A DNA stretch of 64,000 bases, from the NCBI GenBank assembly GCA_016712375.1, contig JADJRE010000017.1, positions 1-64,000 on the forward strand, written 5' to 3'. Source of the DNA: Rhodospirillales bacterium (GTDB taxonomy: Bacteria; Pseudomonadota; Alphaproteobacteria; Rhodospirillales; Defluviicoccaceae). The notes beneath the pieces are model-generated. The model was not told where the DNA came from. It did not search any database and worked only from the letters and a program-made list of their open reading frames with translations. Shown piece by piece: positions 1-8,795 of this stretch (position 1 is its first letter; the number at the start of each line of letters is the position of its first letter). The position numbers were made by a program, and so were the translations under genes.

Positions 1-104
1 GTGGCATCCGCTTCCCGTTCCTCAAGTTCTTGAAGCTGGCGTTCCCGCTGATGCTGATGCAGGTGGGGTTCGCCCACGCCTACGTGCTGTGGCGCTACCT
101 GTAA
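1..104 (+). CDS. C-terminal end of a membrane transporter (SLC13/ArsB-like), truncated by window edge
   Basis: Only the last 33 codons are present, ending at TAA 102-104. They read as a basic stretch (RFPFLKFLKL) followed by one hydrophobic helix and a short tail ending in WRYL. This is how many SLC13, ArsB and NhaD-type ion transporters end, with a final transmembrane helix after an amphipathic basic turn. The assignment rests on the character of the last helix only, so substrate cannot be inferred. The next gene (ExoD-like) follows on the same strand after about 105 bases. Confidence 0.4.
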   Translation, partial: GIRFPFLKFLKLAFPLMLMQVGFAHAYVLWRYL

Positions 105-209
105 GCGGCGGCGAAGCCGGCGGGTTGCGGAGCGGTGCGGGCGTCCCACCTAATCGGCAAGGCGGTGCAGTGCTTGCCGCGATCGTCATGGCGACAGGGG
201 ACAGCGACA

Positions 210-884
210 ATGACTGATGCCGCGGTGGCGGCCGAAGCCGAGGCCGAGGCGGGTGTCGTGTGCCACGTTCCTCCCGCCGGGCGGGCTTCGGAGGTGCTGG
301 CCGGCATTGCTGCCGATCACGAACCGCGGCTGACCCTGGACGAACTGCTGAACAGTCTGGGTGACCGCACCTTCGGTATCGTCTTGCTGATCCTGGCTCT
401 TTTCAACTGTGTTCCGCTGCCTCCCGGCGCGTCAGTGGTGTTCGGGGCGACGATGATGCTCGTCGCGGCGCAACTGCTGATCGGCCGCCACCGGTTGTGG
501 CTGCCGGGTCTGCTCCGCCGGCGCAGCGTTCAACGGCAAGGCTTTGCGAAGGTCGTGGTCAAGGTCGCCCCGGTGCTTCGTCGTGTAGAAGGGCTTTGCC
601 AGCCGCGGGCCTCCTGGCTGACCAACGGCGCGTTCGAACGGCTGATCGGCCTGATCGTGCTGATCATGGCGTTCGTCATCACTCTGCCGATCCCAGTGAT
701 CGGCAATATTCCGCCGGGGATCGCGGTTGCGGTGCTGTCGATTGGTCTGATCGAGCGGGACGGCTGGGCGGCGATCGCCGGGATGCTCCTCGCCTGCGTC
801 GCCTTTGCGATCAACGCGACGCTGGTGACCGGAGTGGCGCTTGCCGGGTTGCGCGCCGTCGAGCACGTGTTCTCGGGATCCTGA
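210..884 (+). CDS. exoD: ExoD family exopolysaccharide synthesis membrane protein
   Basis: About 224 residues. The protein has a soluble N-terminus with a conserved-looking LTLDELLNSLGDR segment, then several hydrophobic helices including CVPLPPGASVVFG and a second pair around LPIPVIGNIPPGIAVA. This two-part pattern with P-x-P turns is typical of ExoD (PF06055), an inner-membrane protein linked to exopolysaccharide production and alkaline tolerance in rhizobia; its biochemical role is not established. I chose ATG 210 because AGGGGA lies about 10 bases upstream; an in-frame GTG at 135 would add a non-conserved leader. It converges on the TPM operon, with 11 bases between stop codons. Confidence 0.85.
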   Translation: MTDAAVAAEAEAEAGVVCHVPPAGRASEVLAGIAADHEPRLTLDELLNSLGDRTFGIVLLILALFNCVPLPPGASVVFGATMMLVAAQLLIGRHRLWLPGLLRRRSVQRQGFAKVVVKVAPVLRRVEGLCQPRASWLTNGAFERLIGLIVLIMAFVITLPIPVIGNIPPGIAVAVLSIGLIERDGWAAIAGMLLACVAFAINATLVTGVALAGLRAVEHVFSGS

Positions 885-895
885 GCCAGCCTGCC

Positions 896-1519
896 TCAGA
901 GTTCGACAGTTCGGTTTGGCAGCTCGTTCTGGTCGTCGGGGAGGCGCGGCAGCCTCTCTGCCAGCACCTCGGTGCAGGTGGTGATCGCCTCGACGAAACC
1001 GTCGGCGATACGCCGCTCCCGCACCGCATTGCCGAAGCGGGCGACGATGTCTGTCCATACCTCATCCGGCACGACGTCGCGGACCCCGCGGTCGGTGATG
1101 ATCTCGGCATAGTGCTCGCAGGCAGAGACGAAGAACATCACGCCGGTGCGGTGCCGTGTCGACGCCATTCCGAGATCGAGAAACATCTGATGTGCGCGGA
1201 TGCCGGCGCGGCGGCGCTGAATCGCGCGAGGCACGAGCCGATGCCGCAGCGGTCGCCAGGCGAGGATCAGGTAGAGGACAATGAAGCCTAGAACCTGTCC
1301 GACGTAAAATTCTGCCACCGTGATGTGCAGGGGCCACGGGATCAACAGGGCAATGCCGGACAGCAACAGCGTCGCTACGGCGGCGATCAGCGTCGGCAAG
1401 AACAGATAGTCGCCGCACTCCCTCGCGATCACCGTGACGAGTTCCGCGGCGGTCCGTTGCTCGGCCTTGGCAACCGCAGCCTCAATCCGGCTTCGGTCGA
1501 TGTCGTCGAGAAAGGCCAT
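896..1519 (-). CDS. TPM domain membrane protein (small, second TPM gene of lemA operon)
   Basis: 207 residues. It opens with an amphipathic segment (FLDDIDRSRIEAAVAKAE) and a TPM-type start (TAAELVTVIAR), then two hydrophobic helices, a cytoplasmic basic loop, and a TPM-like second half containing TGVMFFVSACEHYAEIITDRG. This split TPM (PF04536) architecture is common for the short partner of YgcG-like proteins. It lies 3 bases after the stop of the upstream TPM gene, so the two are cotranslated with lemA. Function is unknown; lemA/TPM clusters are widely conserved and associated with the envelope. ATG 1519 is the natural start. Confidence 0.8.
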   Translation of the reverse strand: MAFLDDIDRSRIEAAVAKAEQRTAAELVTVIARECGDYLFLPTLIAAVATLLLSGIALLIPWPLHITVAEFYVGQVLGFIVLYLILAWRPLRHRLVPRAIQRRRAGIRAHQMFLDLGMASTRHRTGVMFFVSACEHYAEIITDRGVRDVVPDEVWTDIVARFGNAVRERRIADGFVEAITTCTEVLAERLPRLPDDQNELPNRTVEL

Positions 1520-1522
1520 CGC

Positions 1523-2334
1523 TTACCAATCTCCCGAGGCGCCGCCACCACCGAAGCTGCCACCCCCGCCGCCGAAGCCGCCACCCCCGCCGCCGCCCCA
1601 GCCACCGCCGAGCGCCGCCGCCGATAATGATCGGCGGAACCATCTCGTCCGCCGCGGCGACCATACCCGCGACCGATAGCTGATCCACCCGGCCCGGCGC
1701 CGGGCCCTCCGCCGCCGCGGTTGCGGTGCGCGAGCCAGACGAGGACGAAGAAGACGCCTAGCATCAGCAGCGGCACCAGGCTCGACGTCTTGCGCTCGTT
1801 GCGCGCCGGCTGTTGCGGTAATGCTTCGGCTTCGTCTGCCAGCATCTTGAGGATGGCGCCGGTGCCGGCGACGATGCCGGGTCCGAATTGCCCGGAGCGG
1901 AACGACGGCAGCATGATCCGCTCGATGATCAACCGGCTGGCGGCATCGGTGAGGATGCCCTCCAGGCCGTAGCCAACCTCTATCCGAACCTTTTTCTCGG
2001 CAGGCGCGACGATCAGCAGCGCGCCGTCGTTCTTGCCTTGCCGACCAATTCCCCAGGCGCGGCCGAGCTGGTAGCCGTAGTCGTCGATCGAGGTTCCCTG
2101 CAAAGACTTCAGCGTAACCACAACAACCTGATTGCCGGTGGCATCCTCATGCGTTTTTAGCGCCTCGCTCAGGCTCTGCCGCTCCGCCTCGCTCAGCAAG
2201 CCGGCCTCGTCGACAACGCGCCCGGTAAGCGCGGGGAACTGTAGCGCCGCCAGTGCCGTTCCCGCCGCCAGCACTAGGGTGATGAGGACACAGACAAAAG
2301 CGCTCGGGACGCGGACGTTCAACGGCCGCGGCAT
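1523..2334 (-). CDS. TPM domain protein, YgcG-like, signal peptide and Gly-rich tail; frameshifted near 3' end
   Basis: Residues 1-31 form a signal peptide ending in a TALA cleavage motif. The TPM domain follows: VVDEAGLLSEAER, a VVVVTLKSL strand, KNDGALLIVAPAEKKVRIEVGYGLEG and the ILTDAASRLI helix. A transmembrane helix near residues 185-200 precedes a glycine-rich tail. In the frame opened at ATG 2334 the tail becomes arginine/alanine-rich. The expected family ending, Gly/Trp/Phe repeats closing with GASGDW and TAA 1523-1525, is present in another frame. At least one indel therefore lies between about 1600 and 1690 in GGC repeats. GAGGAG precedes ATG 2334, and the gene follows lemA directly. 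Confidence 0.75.
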
Positions 2335-2343
2335 GCCCACTCC

Positions 2344-2958
2344 TCAGAATTTCACGGTCGGTGGCGTCTGTGCCGCTTCGGCGGCGGCGAACGTCTGCAT
2401 TGGCTCGTGACCTGAGTACAACGTCATCGCCCACAACCGACCGGGGAAGGTCTTCAACTCGGTGTTGTAGGCGCGCACGGCCTCGATGTAGTCCCGTCGA
2501 GCGACTGAAATGCGATTCTCGGTGCCTTCAAGCTGCGACTGCAGCGCCAGGAAATTCTGGTTCGCCTTGAGATCCGGGTAGCGCTCGACCACCACCATCA
2601 GCCGCGCCAGCGCCGAGCTCAGCGCTGACTGGTTCTGCTCGTACGCCTTGAACGCTGCAGGATTGGTCAGCACGTCCGGCGGCAGCGTGGTCTGCGCCAC
2701 TTTCGAGCGGGCCTCGACGACCGCCTGAAGCGTCTCTTTTTCGAAGGCGGCGGCGCCCTTCACCGTCTCCACCAGATTAGGGATGAGGTCGGCGCGCCGC
2801 TGGTACTGGTTCTGCACCTGCGACCACGCCGCCTTCGCCTGCTCCTCGAAGGTCGGGATATTGTTGACGCCGCACCCCGACAGTGCAACGGCGAGCAGCA
2901 GCATCAGCGCGCCGCGATACAAGTTAGCACCTGGGATGCGCATGGTGGCGGTGGTCAT
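2344..2958 (-). CDS. lemA: LemA family lipoprotein-like protein
   Basis: About 204 residues. A signal sequence ends with a lipobox (ALSGC), followed by the classic LemA coiled-coil body: EEQAKAAWSQVQNQYQRRADLIPNLVETVK, the AVVEARSKV segment and SQLEGTENRISVARRDY. The tail FPGRLWAMTLY is also characteristic. LemA proteins (PF04011) are anchored at the envelope; their molecular role is unknown. It is the first gene of a lemA-TPM-TPM operon, with only 9 bases to the next ATG. Start ATG 2958 is preceded by GAGGA; ATG 2943 is also possible and would leave a more typical signal peptide. Confidence 0.9.
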   Translation of the reverse strand: MTTATMRIPGANLYRGALMLLLAVALSGCGVNNIPTFEEQAKAAWSQVQNQYQRRADLIPNLVETVKGAAAFEKETLQAVVEARSKVAQTTLPPDVLTNPAAFKAYEQNQSALSSALARLMVVVERYPDLKANQNFLALQSQLEGTENRISVARRDYIEAVRAYNTELKTFPGRLWAMTLYSGHEPMQTFAAAEAAQTPPTVKF

Positions 2959-3086
2959 CGGTCCTCGGCCTTCCCTTGTTGCCGTATGGCCAATCGATCG
3001 TAACACCGCCGCGCGACGGATCTTACGATCGCCGGTTGAACAACGCTTACCGGATCCGCCACGTCACTGCAACCGCCGTGGATTAG

Positions 3087-4862
3087 CTATAGCAGGCCTC
3101 GCTTCAGCAGGTCCTGCTCCACCGCATCGGAGAGGGCCCGCCCGACCTTGCGGGTGATCATGTCGGACGCGATGGCGCGCAACATACGGTTTATCAGACG
3201 ACGATCTCCAATCCCGGCGCGCATCAGCAGCGCACGGATGAGTTCGGGAACCACAATATCGGCGCGTCGCTCAATCAGCCCGCGTACCGGCTGGAGATCG
3301 AGCTTCCGGCTCAGCTTCGGCCAGGGACGCAGCGGAATCTCCGGCCGCACGCATGGCATCAGTGGTATCACGGGCACCAGGTCGCGGCGCTTGTATGGCG
3401 GACCTCCCGCGTCGGCAACCATGGGATGATGCCCTTCCAATGCATCGGTGCCGCTGAGACGATGCACCCAGGGAGCAACGATCGGATTGTCACGGTGCAC
3501 GTAAAAGTGGTCGGCGAGGAATTTCTGGCAGTTGCGCCTGCCGAGCTGGTAGTCGTGCATGCGCAGCTGTTCGTGCATGAAGCCGGCGAATCCGGACAGC
3601 CCACCGGAAGCCAGCTCGCCCTCGGCCGGGCGCATCGTCTCGCGTTTGGGCGACAACAGGTAGCGGCTGCGGACGTTCTCATCGAGAGCCAGCATCAGTT
3701 CTTCTGGCTTGAATGCAGCTTGCGCGCGGAGCACCGGGATCAGAGATAACAGCGACCCGAGTAGATCCGGAGCGGTATCGGGCCGCGCTTCCTGGCGATG
3801 GCCGTCATCGGGAAACGGATCGATCAGCAGCAGCGCATGGTCGGCGGAACGGCCGTCGTGTGCCCCCGAAGAGGTGTCCCCTCGCGCCAGCACACGGCGG
3901 ACGTGCTCGATCGGCTCGTTGTTTAACAGGCCGCCATCGACACACCAGAAGTCGTAAACATCAGTCTCGAGCTCCGGCAGGTCGATCTGGACGGCGAGTG
4001 TTCTAGCGGCCGCCGTCGCCGCGGCGCCTATCCAGTCACGCGCCTGGTAGACGCTCAGCGGGTTTCGGAACCGGCGTGCCGGGAAGCCTCCGGGGAAGGC
4101 TGAGGTGGCCAGCGCGGCATCACGAACACTGTCCCAGCCATCCGCCGCCGGGACGCCCGACGTGCCCGGCCAGTTTACCGGGATCGCCCCGCGTGGTACC
4201 GCTCCGGCGGCTTCCAGCCCAGCGCCGAGAACGGCGAAGTGGGCGTAATCGCTATGGCTGGTGACGACGTGGCCGCGCCGTTCTTCATCGGCGACCATCC
4301 GGATGACGTATGGAACGCCGCGCATGTTGGTCAAGCAGAGATAGAGTTGAAGCGGGTTGGCGAAGAATGGTGGCGGTGAGGCTGGCGATCCGGCAAGTGC
4401 TGCGCGCACATCGGCCACCGCGCCGTCGCTGATTTCGGAGAGGATCGACCCGTTGAGCAGCGAAGGGACATGCGCCGCGGGATCGCGAAGATCGTTGGTC
4501 GAGAGCAGCCGGTTAATGTCCGTATCGACCACCCAACAGCGATAGAGCAGGTTGCGCCGAGCGTTCTCCGCGTCCGCAGGGGCCGCCACTCCGGCGAGAT
4601 CCCGCATCGGATAGTGTCCGGTGAACGGCAACATCGACAGTAAGGACGCGGCGATGCCTCCCGCCGACGTACCGGCGGCAACCCGGATAGCAACTTCATG
4701 GTCAGGGACCAAAGGATTGCCGGATGCCATGGCATCCTGCCACGCGGTCAGCGCCTCGATCAGAAAGTCGAGGACGCCAGCGGTATAGGCGCCGGCCGAG
4801 GCGGCCCCGGCCATCACCAGACCCAATTCGAAGCGGCGGGCGGAACAGCGACTGGCGGTCAT
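3087..4862 (-). CDS. Patatin-like phospholipase
   Basis: About 591 residues. The N-terminal domain has the patatin oxyanion segment (MAGAASAGAYTAGVLDF), the nucleophile elbow GTSAGG and the catalytic Asp in WCVDGGLLNNEP. This Ser-Asp dyad marks a lipid acyl hydrolase, probably acting on membrane phospholipids. A long C-terminal part, including an AGFMHEQLRMHDYQLGRRNCQ segment, belongs to a patatin-related subfamily and has no function I can name. The frame is open back to 5111, but ATG 4862 is the likely start because the domain begins 15 residues later and the upstream extension overlaps the modC end and looks non-coding. No signal peptide, so cytoplasmic. Confidence 0.85.
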   Translation of the reverse strand: MTASRCSARRFELGLVMAGAASAGAYTAGVLDFLIEALTAWQDAMASGNPLVPDHEVAIRVAAGTSAGGIAASLLSMLPFTGHYPMRDLAGVAAPADAENARRNLLYRCWVVDTDINRLLSTNDLRDPAAHVPSLLNGSILSEISDGAVADVRAALAGSPASPPPFFANPLQLYLCLTNMRGVPYVIRMVADEERRGHVVTSHSDYAHFAVLGAGLEAAGAVPRGAIPVNWPGTSGVPAADGWDSVRDAALATSAFPGGFPARRFRNPLSVYQARDWIGAAATAAARTLAVQIDLPELETDVYDFWCVDGGLLNNEPIEHVRRVLARGDTSSGAHDGRSADHALLLIDPFPDDGHRQEARPDTAPDLLGSLLSLIPVLRAQAAFKPEELMLALDENVRSRYLLSPKRETMRPAEGELASGGLSGFAGFMHEQLRMHDYQLGRRNCQKFLADHFYVHRDNPIVAPWVHRLSGTDALEGHHPMVADAGGPPYKRRDLVPVIPLMPCVRPEIPLRPWPKLSRKLDLQPVRGLIERRADIVVPELIRALLMRAGIGDRRLINRMLRAIASDMITRKVGRALSDAVEQDLLKRGLL

Positions 4863-4962
4863 CTGGCGACGTCCTCGATGCCTGCGGGGGAGGGGGCAGC
4901 AGGACCCGACATCCGCCGACACAAAGCAGCGTTTTACAGGGCGCGCCTGAGCTAAGTATTTA

Positions 4963-4976
4963 GTCCTATTTAGGAC
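4963..4976. promoter_or_regulatory. Perfect 14-bp palindrome GTCCTATTTAGGAC, candidate operator
   Basis: The sequence is fully self-complementary (GTCCTA-TT-TAGGAC) and sits in an A/T-rich island in otherwise GC-rich DNA, on the modC stop codon and about 100 bases upstream of the patatin gene start. It could be an operator for the patatin gene; the TTTAGTCCTA flavour loosely recalls Rrf2/IscR-type sites. That regulator assignment is a guess. Confidence 0.3.
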
Positions 4977-6087
4977 GAATGTCAACATCGGTTGATGGCA
5001 GCGGATCCGCACGCCGACCATCAATAGCCACTGACTTGACGACGGCGAAAATGCGGCCGCCCGCAGCGAGGTTGAGCCGTTCCGCAGAGCGGCGGGTGAT
5101 GCGCGAGACAAGTTGCGCCTTGCCGATGCTCAGGCGAATGTCGGCGTGAGCGGCATCCGCCATGCGAACTTCCTCGACCACTGCCGACAATACGTTCAGC
5201 GCGCTCAGATCCGGCGGTTCAGATCCTGCCAGCATGACATCACGGGCGCGAATGCGGATGCGCAGGCGCTCACCCACCGGCTGGGCAAGACGCGGTACCA
5301 GCAGTTCGCCACCGTCGAAGGCAAGCCGGGTCAGCGCAAATCCGTTATCATGGCCTGCAACCCGGACGGTGAGCAGGGCGCCAGCCTCATACGGACTGTC
5401 TGGCGGGAACAGATCGAGCCTCGCAAGCAGGGTGGTGATATCACCGCAGGCAACTGCCCGACCGTGCTCAAGAATGACGAGCGTATCCGCCAGTCGCGCC
5501 ACCTCATCGAGCACGTGGCTTACCCAGACGATCGGCAAGCGCACTTCGTCCCGCAGCTTCTCGATGTACGGGAGGATCTCCGCCTTGCGTCCGGCATCGA
5601 GCGAGGCCAGCGGCTCGTCCATCAGCAGCAGCCGCGGCTGCGAGAGCAGCGCCCGACCGAGCGCAACGCGTTGTTTCTCGCCTCCCGAAAGCGCGTACGG
5701 CAGACGTGACAGCAGCGGCTCTATGCCAAGCAGCGCGACCACCTGGTCGAAGCCGATGCGGCATTCGGCTGCAGGGGCTCGGCGGAAACCGTACAGCAGG
5801 TTATGCCGCACCGACATGTGCGGAAACAGCCGCGCGTCCTGAAACACCCAGCCAACCCGTCTGCGGTGCAAAGGCTGGTTTATTCCGGCAGCGGCGTCGA
5901 AGAAGGTGACGTCGCCGAGCCGCACGTGCCCCGCATCCGGCCGCCGAAGCCCCGCGATCGCGGAAATGATCGTCGACTTGCCTGAACCGGATGGTCCGAA
6001 CAGCGCGGTAACACCGGCAGCGGGTCCCTGGAAAGCCACATCGACGACGAAATTTCCCAGCCGCTGGCGGACAGCGACGTCGAGCAT
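4966..6087 (-). CDS. modC: Molybdate ABC transporter ATP-binding protein ModC
   Basis: 373 residues. Walker A is GPSGSGKST (about residues 31-39), the Q-loop is VFQDARLFPH, the ABC signature is LSGGEKQR, Walker B is LLLMDEPLASLD and the H-loop is WVSHVLDE. The C-terminal third (about 290-355) is a TOBE/MOP domain, as expected for ModC, which binds molybdate for feedback control. The length matches the family. It energises molybdate import through ModB with ModA as periplasmic receptor. It follows modB by 28 bases on the same strand and closes the modABC operon. Confidence 0.95.
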   Translation of the reverse strand: MLDVAVRQRLGNFVVDVAFQGPAAGVTALFGPSGSGKSTIISAIAGLRRPDAGHVRLGDVTFFDAAAGINQPLHRRRVGWVFQDARLFPHMSVRHNLLYGFRRAPAAECRIGFDQVVALLGIEPLLSRLPYALSGGEKQRVALGRALLSQPRLLLMDEPLASLDAGRKAEILPYIEKLRDEVRLPIVWVSHVLDEVARLADTLVILEHGRAVACGDITTLLARLDLFPPDSPYEAGALLTVRVAGHDNGFALTRLAFDGGELLVPRLAQPVGERLRIRIRARDVMLAGSEPPDLSALNVLSAVVEEVRMADAAHADIRLSIGKAQLVSRITRRSAERLNLAAGGRIFAVVKSVAIDGRRADPLPSTDVDIRPK

Positions 6088-6115
6088 CAGGGATGGAGCG
6101 TCATGGCAAGCGGCA

Positions 6116-6805
6116 TCAGCGGCCGATCAGCCGCTGTGCCCGCCGCCCGGCGACTTCGGAGAGCACCAACCCGGCCAATGCCAAGCCGATCGATAATGCG
6201 GCCAGACGCGCTGCCGCCGCCTCGTTGCCGGGGGTCTGAATGGCGGAATAAATCGCGAGAGGTAGCGTCTGCGTCTCGCCCGGCACGTTGGAAACGAACG
6301 TGATGATCGCGCCGAATTCGCCGAGGCTGGCGGCAAAGGCGGTTATTGCGCCGGCAACGATGCCGGGGAGCATCAGCGGCAGGGTGATCGTCACGAACGC
6401 ATCGAAGCGGCTCGCCCCCAACGAGCGGGCGGCGGAGGGCAGCGCCGGATCGATACTTTCCAGCGCCAGGCGCATCGCGCGGACCTGGAACGGAAATGTT
6501 ACCACGCCCGCCGCTACCGCAGCGCCCGTCCAGTTGAACACCAGGCGAATGCCGAAGGTGTCGAGCAGCCAGGCGCCAACCGGCGCCCGAGTTCCGAGTG
6601 TGATCAGCAGCAGGTAGCCCATTACCACCGGCGGCAACACCAGCGGCAAGTGGACGAGCCCGTCGAAGAGCAGCTTGCCGGGAAATCGGCGATGCGCCAG
6701 CAGCAGAGCACAGGCAAGCGCCATGGGCAGGCTGCCAGCGACGGCAACCGAGGATATGCGCAGGCTGAGTAGCAGGGCCTCGCCCTCGGCCGGCGTCAGC
6801 AGCAT
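6116..6805 (-). CDS. modB: Molybdate ABC transporter permease ModB
   Basis: 229 residues with about five to six membrane helices. The EAA loop is clear as LGASRFDAFVTITLPLMLPGIVAGA, where the permease docks onto ModC, and it is followed by FAASLGEFGAIITF, a signature of ModB/CysT-type permeases. It forms the membrane channel for molybdate. The gene lies between modA (10 bases upstream) and modC. Confidence 0.95.
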   Translation of the reverse strand: MLLTPAEGEALLLSLRISSVAVAGSLPMALACALLLAHRRFPGKLLFDGLVHLPLVLPPVVMGYLLLITLGTRAPVGAWLLDTFGIRLVFNWTGAAVAAGVVTFPFQVRAMRLALESIDPALPSAARSLGASRFDAFVTITLPLMLPGIVAGAITAFAASLGEFGAIITFVSNVPGETQTLPLAIYSAIQTPGNEAAAARLAALSIGLALAGLVLSEVAGRRAQRLIGR

Positions 6806-6815
6806 GCCGCCATCC

Positions 6816-7619
6816 TCAGCCGGTCGGTCCGCGCCAGACGAATCCGAAACGTTCGTAAACCTGAGCCGCGGATCCGCCGGTTACCTTCTCGAAGAAACGC
6901 CTGACCGCCGGCGTGTCGCGGCCAGCGACGATGGCAAACGGGTAGGTGATGGGCGGATAGCTGTCGGGCGGAAATACACTCACGATCTTCACCCCGTTGC
7001 TAGCCTGCGCATCGGTGGCATAGACGATGCCGAGCGGCGCCTCTCCGCGCTCAACCAGCGCAAGTGCCGCGCGTACGCTGTCGGTGCGCGCCAGCAGTGG
7101 CTCCGCCCCGCTCCAGATCCCCAGCGACTGGAACGTTTTTTGGGCGTAGATGCCGACCGGGACGTGCGCTGGATCACCAGTCGCGATGCGATTGCCGGGC
7201 CCGACCAACGCCGAGATGTCAAAGCCCTTTTCGATCTTGACGGAAGTCAACGGACTGTCGGTCGGCGCGATCATCACCAGAGCATTGCCCAGCGGTGCAA
7301 CGCGCGTTGTTGTCACGATCAGGTTCTTGCCTGCGAGGTAATCCATCCAGTCGGGGTTGGCGGAGATAAAGATATCCGCCGACGCGCCTGCTTCCACCTG
7401 CCGGGCCAGCGTCGACGAGGCAGCGAATGAGAAGCGTACTTCGCCGCCACCTTCTTTCCGGTAGTCAGCGGCTATGGCTTGCAGTGCGTCGGTGAGGCTG
7501 GCGGCCGCGAAAACGGTGACGGTTTTCGTATCAGCCGCGCCTACCACGCCGGGCTGACCGAGCGCCGCCAAAATCAGCAAGGCGAAGCTGGTTGCATAGC
7601 AACGCAGTCTAAGTCCCAT
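6816..7619 (-). CDS. modA: Molybdate ABC transporter substrate-binding protein ModA
   Basis: 267 residues with a signal peptide (hydrophobic core FALLILAALG, cleavage near GAADT). The mature part begins VTVFAAASLTDALQ, the ModA anion-binding start; other binding-site segments are FSFAASSTLARQVEAGASADIFISA, NALVMIAP and GIVYATDA. It captures molybdate or tungstate in the periplasm. It is the first gene of modABC, with a candidate Mo-box about 50-75 bases upstream of its ATG. Confidence 0.95.
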   Translation of the reverse strand: MGLRLRCYATSFALLILAALGQPGVVGAADTKTVTVFAAASLTDALQAIAADYRKEGGGEVRFSFAASSTLARQVEAGASADIFISANPDWMDYLAGKNLIVTTTRVAPLGNALVMIAPTDSPLTSVKIEKGFDISALVGPGNRIATGDPAHVPVGIYAQKTFQSLGIWSGAEPLLARTDSVRAALALVERGEAPLGIVYATDAQASNGVKIVSVFPPDSYPPITYPFAIVAGRDTPAVRRFFEKVTGGSAAQVYERFGFVWRGPTG

Positions 7620-7669
7620 GCAGCGTTACTCCCATTCCCCATGCCAGCGCTCGATGTCAGGCTGCCGAG

Positions 7670-7693
7670 CGTTATACATTTGGGAATACAACG
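7670..7693. promoter_or_regulatory. Candidate ModE/Mo-box operator upstream of modA
   Basis: Two half sites, CGTTATA and TACAACG, face each other across 10 bases, giving a CGTTRTA inverted repeat. ModE-type operators in proteobacteria have CG-TATA half sites of this kind upstream of molybdate uptake operons. The position between the divergent modA and quinone-oxidoreductase genes fits repression of modABC by molybdate-bound ModE. No modE gene is in this window. Confidence 0.4.
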
Positions 7694-7819
7694 ACTCAAC
7701 CAAGCTACTGGCAGCGAAGGCGCGGGTCCATTCGAAGCAACAATCGCGCCAGCAGCCGCTTGTCATGCCGCATAACTTGTGGATTCTAGTTGCTGGCAGG
7801 AAAAGATGGAGGAATGGTG

Positions 7820-8770
7820 ATGCGGGCAATCGTAATCGACGGATTCGGCGGAGCGGACCGCCTGCGTTCGGCTGAGCTGCCCACGCCAGCGCCCAGCTCA
7901 GGCGAGGTGCTGATCCGGGTGGCGTGCGCGGGCGTCAATCCTGTCGATTGGAAGATCCGTGAGGGGATGCTGCAAACGCAGTTCCAGCACCATTTTCCGC
8001 TGGTTCCCGGCTGGGACGCCGCTGGGACGGTTGCCGCGCTCGGCGAGGGCGTGGCGGATTTCGCCATTAATGACCGCGTCTGGGCCTATTGCCGCAAGCC
8101 CGAGGTGCAATGGGGGTGCTACGCCGAATTCGTGACGATGCCGGCGGAAGCGGTGGCGATGATGCCAGCCAGCTTTGATTTCGAACAAGCCGCCGCTTTA
8201 CCACTTGTAGGGTTGACCTCCTGGCAGGCGTTGTTCGATACCGCCGGGCTGCGGGAGGGGCAGACCGTGCTGATCCATGCCGGTGCCGGCGGCATCGGCA
8301 GCCTCGCGGTGCAATTGGCGAAGTCAGCGGGCGCCACGGTGATTGCAACCGCAAGCGCCGGCAATCACGCTTATGTCGGAGATCTCGGCGCCGACCACGT
8401 CCTTGACTACACCGCTGAAGATTTCGTCGCGGCGACACGGGCGCTGTTCCCAGACGGCGTCGACGTTGTCTACGATACCATCGGCGGAGATGTCTTGCGC
8501 CGCAGCTATCGCGTCCTTCGGCAAGGCGGCTTTCTCGTTTCGATCGTCGATACGCCGTCGGCGGACGAGGCAGCGCGGGTCGGAGTTCGGCAAGCCTTCG
8601 TCTTCGTCGCACCGAATGGCGATCAACTCCGGCAGCTCGCCGCGCTGGTCGACGCAGGCCGCGTCCGCCCTCCTGCGATCACGTTGATGCCGTTAGACGA
8701 GGCGGCTGACGCGCAGCGTCTGAGTCGGCACGGCCATGTCCGCGGAAAAATAGTACTGAAGGTGGCGTGA
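7820..8770 (+). CDS. Zinc-independent MDR-superfamily NADPH:quinone oxidoreductase
   Basis: About 316 residues. It has the GroES-like N-terminal fold (VLIRVACAGVNPVDWKIREG), the PGWDAAGTV strand, and a nucleotide-binding Rossmann fold at IHAGAGGIGSLAVQLAKSAGATVIATAS. No structural or catalytic zinc ligands are present, so it belongs to the quinone oxidoreductase branch. It probably reduces quinones or enones with NAD(P)H in the cytoplasm. GGAGG at 7808-7812 is spaced correctly for ATG 7820; an ATG at 7814 is too close. It is divergent from modA and shares that intergenic region. Confidence 0.88.
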   Translation: MRAIVIDGFGGADRLRSAELPTPAPSSGEVLIRVACAGVNPVDWKIREGMLQTQFQHHFPLVPGWDAAGTVAALGEGVADFAINDRVWAYCRKPEVQWGCYAEFVTMPAEAVAMMPASFDFEQAAALPLVGLTSWQALFDTAGLREGQTVLIHAGAGGIGSLAVQLAKSAGATVIATASAGNHAYVGDLGADHVLDYTAEDFVAATRALFPDGVDVVYDTIGGDVLRRSYRVLRQGGFLVSIVDTPSADEAARVGVRQAFVFVAPNGDQLRQLAALVDAGRVRPPAITLMPLDEAADAQRLSRHGHVRGKIVLKVA

Positions 8771-8795
8771 ACGAGGCGCCCCTGGGCGGGTCGGA

